From assembly GCA_030645575.1 (NCBI GenBank), contig JAUSMJ010000064.1, positions 34,283 to 98,282 on the forward strand: DNA of 64,000 nt. Direction: 5' to 3'. The notes under the pieces were generated by a model. It searched no databases, was not told the origin of the DNA, and saw nothing but the letters and a program-made list of their open reading frames with translations. Each line of letters opens with the position of its first letter. The stretch's first letter is position 1. Both the position numbers and the translations under genes were made by a program. Of the stretch, positions 62,527-64,000 are shown piece by piece. The DNA is from Caulobacter sp. GTDB lineage: Bacteria > Pseudomonadota > Alphaproteobacteria > Caulobacterales > Caulobacteraceae.

Positions 62527-62661
62527 CTACTTGGCGTCCTTGGCCGTATCCTCGACAGCTTCACCGGCCGCCTGCACATCCTTGCCGGCGCCTTCGATGG
62601 TGTTGCACGCGGCGGCCATCAGGCTTACGGCCGCGACGGCCAGAACAATGATCTTACGCAT
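62527..62661 (-). CDS. Entericidin A/B family lipoprotein
   Basis: The 44-residue protein is a lipoprotein (MRKIIVLAVAAVSLMAAACN, lipobox AAAC) with the entericidin ending NTIEGAGKDVQAAGEAVEDT. Family members are small envelope lipoproteins expressed in stationary phase and linked to stress or programmed lysis in E. coli. Start ATG 62661 follows AGGAGAT. It sits after the kinase gene. Confidence 0.9.
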   Translation of the reverse strand: MRKIIVLAVAAVSLMAAACNTIEGAGKDVQAAGEAVEDTAKDAK

Positions 62662-62711
62662 GGCGCGATCTCCTCGGGCCCCGGGTCGCGGGGCGGTTGT
62701 TGCACGGGAGA

Positions 62712-64000
62712 TCAACGCTTCGCGACGGTCAGCGGTTCCGTCCGCCCGGCGTCGGGCATCGGAAAGACCAGCCGCGCGGTCAGCCCGCCCAGGGTGTTTG
62801 GCTCCAGCGTGCAGCGCCCCCGCAGCTGGCGGGCGAAGGCGGTCATCAGGGTGCGGCCGACACCGCCCGTCGTGGCCGCGTCCGGCGGCGCGGCCGAACC
62901 GCCGCCATCGTCGGCGATAGCCAGTTCCGCCTCGCCATTCCGCAACGTGAAATCGACGGTCAGGGTTCCGCCGCGCCCCTGCAGCGCGTGCTTCTGGGCG
63001 TTGGTCACGGCCTCGACGGCGAACAGGGCCAGCGGCGCCAGCTTGTCGGGGTCGATGGCCAGCCGGTCGGCCCGCACCTCGGTGCGGATGTGGGCGCCGC
63101 CCATGTCTCCGGCCAGCAGCTGGCCGATGAGGTCCTCGAGGAACGGCCTGAGATCGACATGCTTGATGTCGGGGCCCTGGTAGAGGGCGCGGTAGATCAG
63201 GGCCAGGGCGGTAATCCGCTGACGCGTATCGCTCATGGCCACCCGGGCGGCAGGGTCGCTGAGCGCGCGTTCCTGCATGCTGAGCAGGGAGCTGATGACC
63301 TGCAGGTTGTTCTTCACCCGGTGATGGATCTCGCGCATCAGCGCGTCCTTCTGGTCCAGGTTGTCGTGCAACGCGCTGTCGCGGGCGACGATGGTCGCGG
63401 CCATGTGATCGAGAGTCTCGGCCAGCTCGCGGATCTCGGGGGGAGCCTGATCGACCCGGACGGGCCGGACCGTGAATCGGCCGCGGGCGTAGATGGCGGC
63501 GACCCTCTGCAGGTAGGCGATCCAGCGCCCCACCCCCCGTTCGGCGGCGAAGAACACCGCGACCAGCGCGACGACAAAGGCGATCAGTGGAAAGACGATG
63601 CCCGACAGCGGGTCGATCCAGGCGGTGGAGAACAGGCCGGCGGAGGGCGCCGACAGGACGACGAACAGGTCATTTCCCACCAGGGGGGCGGCTGAATAGA
63701 CTCGCCGCACGCCCTTGAGGTCCTGGCCATAGCCGAGGAACGAGCCCTCGGATTCGACCCGGCCGAGCCAGCCCCTGATCGTTCTGGGGAAGGCCTTCTG
63801 GTCGGTCACGGACAGGAACCGGCCCTGGCGATCGACCACCGCCACCGCCGCCTCGCGGGGCAGGGAACGCTCCTCGAGCACGGGGCTGAGGCTGGAAAGA
63901 GGAATGACGGCGACCAGCACGCTGAAGCCGGTCTTCGGGTCCCCGGCGCGGGTGGCGTAGAATAGCGAAGGCCGGCTGGAGTAGGCCACCCCGGGGACCA
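62712..64000 (-). CDS. Sensor histidine kinase with HisKA_2 core, N-terminus outside the window
   Basis: The frame is open through the right edge, so about 430 C-terminal residues are seen. They include part of an extracellular sensing domain (VLVAVIPLSSLSPVLEERSLPREAAVAVVDRQGRFLSV), a membrane segment (GIVFPLIAFVVALVAVFFA), a HAMP-like linker, the HisKA_2 phosphoacceptor (LMREIHHRVKNNLQVISSLLSMQERAL) and an ATPase domain (LFAVEAVTNAQKHALQG... IADDGGGSAAPPDA... VGRTLMTAFARQL). The second kinase of this class in the window, again without an adjacent regulator. Confidence 0.88.
   Translation of the reverse strand, partial: VPGVAYSSRPSLFYATRAGDPKTGFSVLVAVIPLSSLSPVLEERSLPREAAVAVVDRQGRFLSVTDQKAFPRTIRGWLGRVESEGSFLGYGQDLKGVRRVYSAAPLVGNDLFVVLSAPSAGLFSTAWIDPLSGIVFPLIAFVVALVAVFFAAERGVGRWIAYLQRVAAIYARGRFTVRPVRVDQAPPEIRELAETLDHMAATIVARDSALHDNLDQKDALMREIHHRVKNNLQVISSLLSMQERALSDPAARVAMSDTRQRITALALIYRALYQGPDIKHVDLRPFLEDLIGQLLAGDMGGAHIRTEVRADRLAIDPDKLAPLALFAVEAVTNAQKHALQGRGGTLTVDFTLRNGEAELAIADDGGGSAAPPDAATTGGVGRTLMTAFARQLRGRCTLEPNTLGGLTARLVFPMPDAGRTEPLTVAKR

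Overview
The window is GC-rich (about 70%) chromosomal DNA of a Caulobacterales-type alphaproteobacterium, most like Phenylobacterium or Caulobacter. Four things point there: a ChpT phosphotransferase (the CtrA phosphorelay of this order) followed by CheY- and CheR-like genes; a ChvI/ChvG - HprK - EIIA(Man) - HPr block; a hemC-hemD-Mic60-hemY block; and ribosomal protein S16 with a long acidic Ala/Glu tail. Genes are dense, with many 4-bp ATGA or GTGA overlaps. No phage, transposase, CRISPR array or rRNA is seen.

Layout. 1-5.5 kb: end of a secreted protein, GST, SDR, O-acyltransferase with SGNH domain, GNAT, glutamate racemase. 5.6-12.9 kb: M3 peptidase and the translation block ffh-rpsP-rimM-(tesB)-trmD-rplS, closed by a strong terminator. 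13-18.5 kb: leuC, leuD and leuB, with a Phd/PIN toxin-antitoxin pair, a two-domain VOC protein and an ABM-type monooxygenase set between them. 18.1-25.2 kb: Rieske protein, YciI, gpsA, tsaD, then divergently hemC-hemD-mic60-hemY and tRNA-Thr. 25.2-34 kb: LuxR regulator, secreted proteins, HWE kinase, hemolysin-III protein, an aminotransferase-IV/sulfotransferase-like pair, Na+/H+ antiporter, YggT, tRNA-Ala. 34-42 kb: polA, a triple TonB-C protein, a Mur ligase/LD-carboxypeptidase pair, zinc-finger protein, ABC ATPase. 42-50 kb: rubredoxin, TetR, P450, a prokaryotic pentameric ligand-gated channel homologue, tRNA-Arg, ModA, VanZ, HAD, SDR. 50-64 kb: pseB-pseC, a large unknown protein, chvI-chvG-hprK-EIIA-HPr, cysQ, chpT-cheY-cheR-sulfotransferase, PaiB-like protein, entericidin, and the end of a second HisKA_2 kinase.

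Together the genes are mostly housekeeping (translation, leucine, heme, lipid, wall and DNA synthesis) plus envelope and cell-cycle signalling. The less ordinary items are: the pLGIC homologue; a class-IV aminotransferase-fold protein that seems to lack the PLP lysine and is coupled to a P-loop sulfotransferase-like gene; the toxin-antitoxin pair inside the leucine cluster; and at least five families of intergenic inverted-repeat elements, several recurring two or three times.
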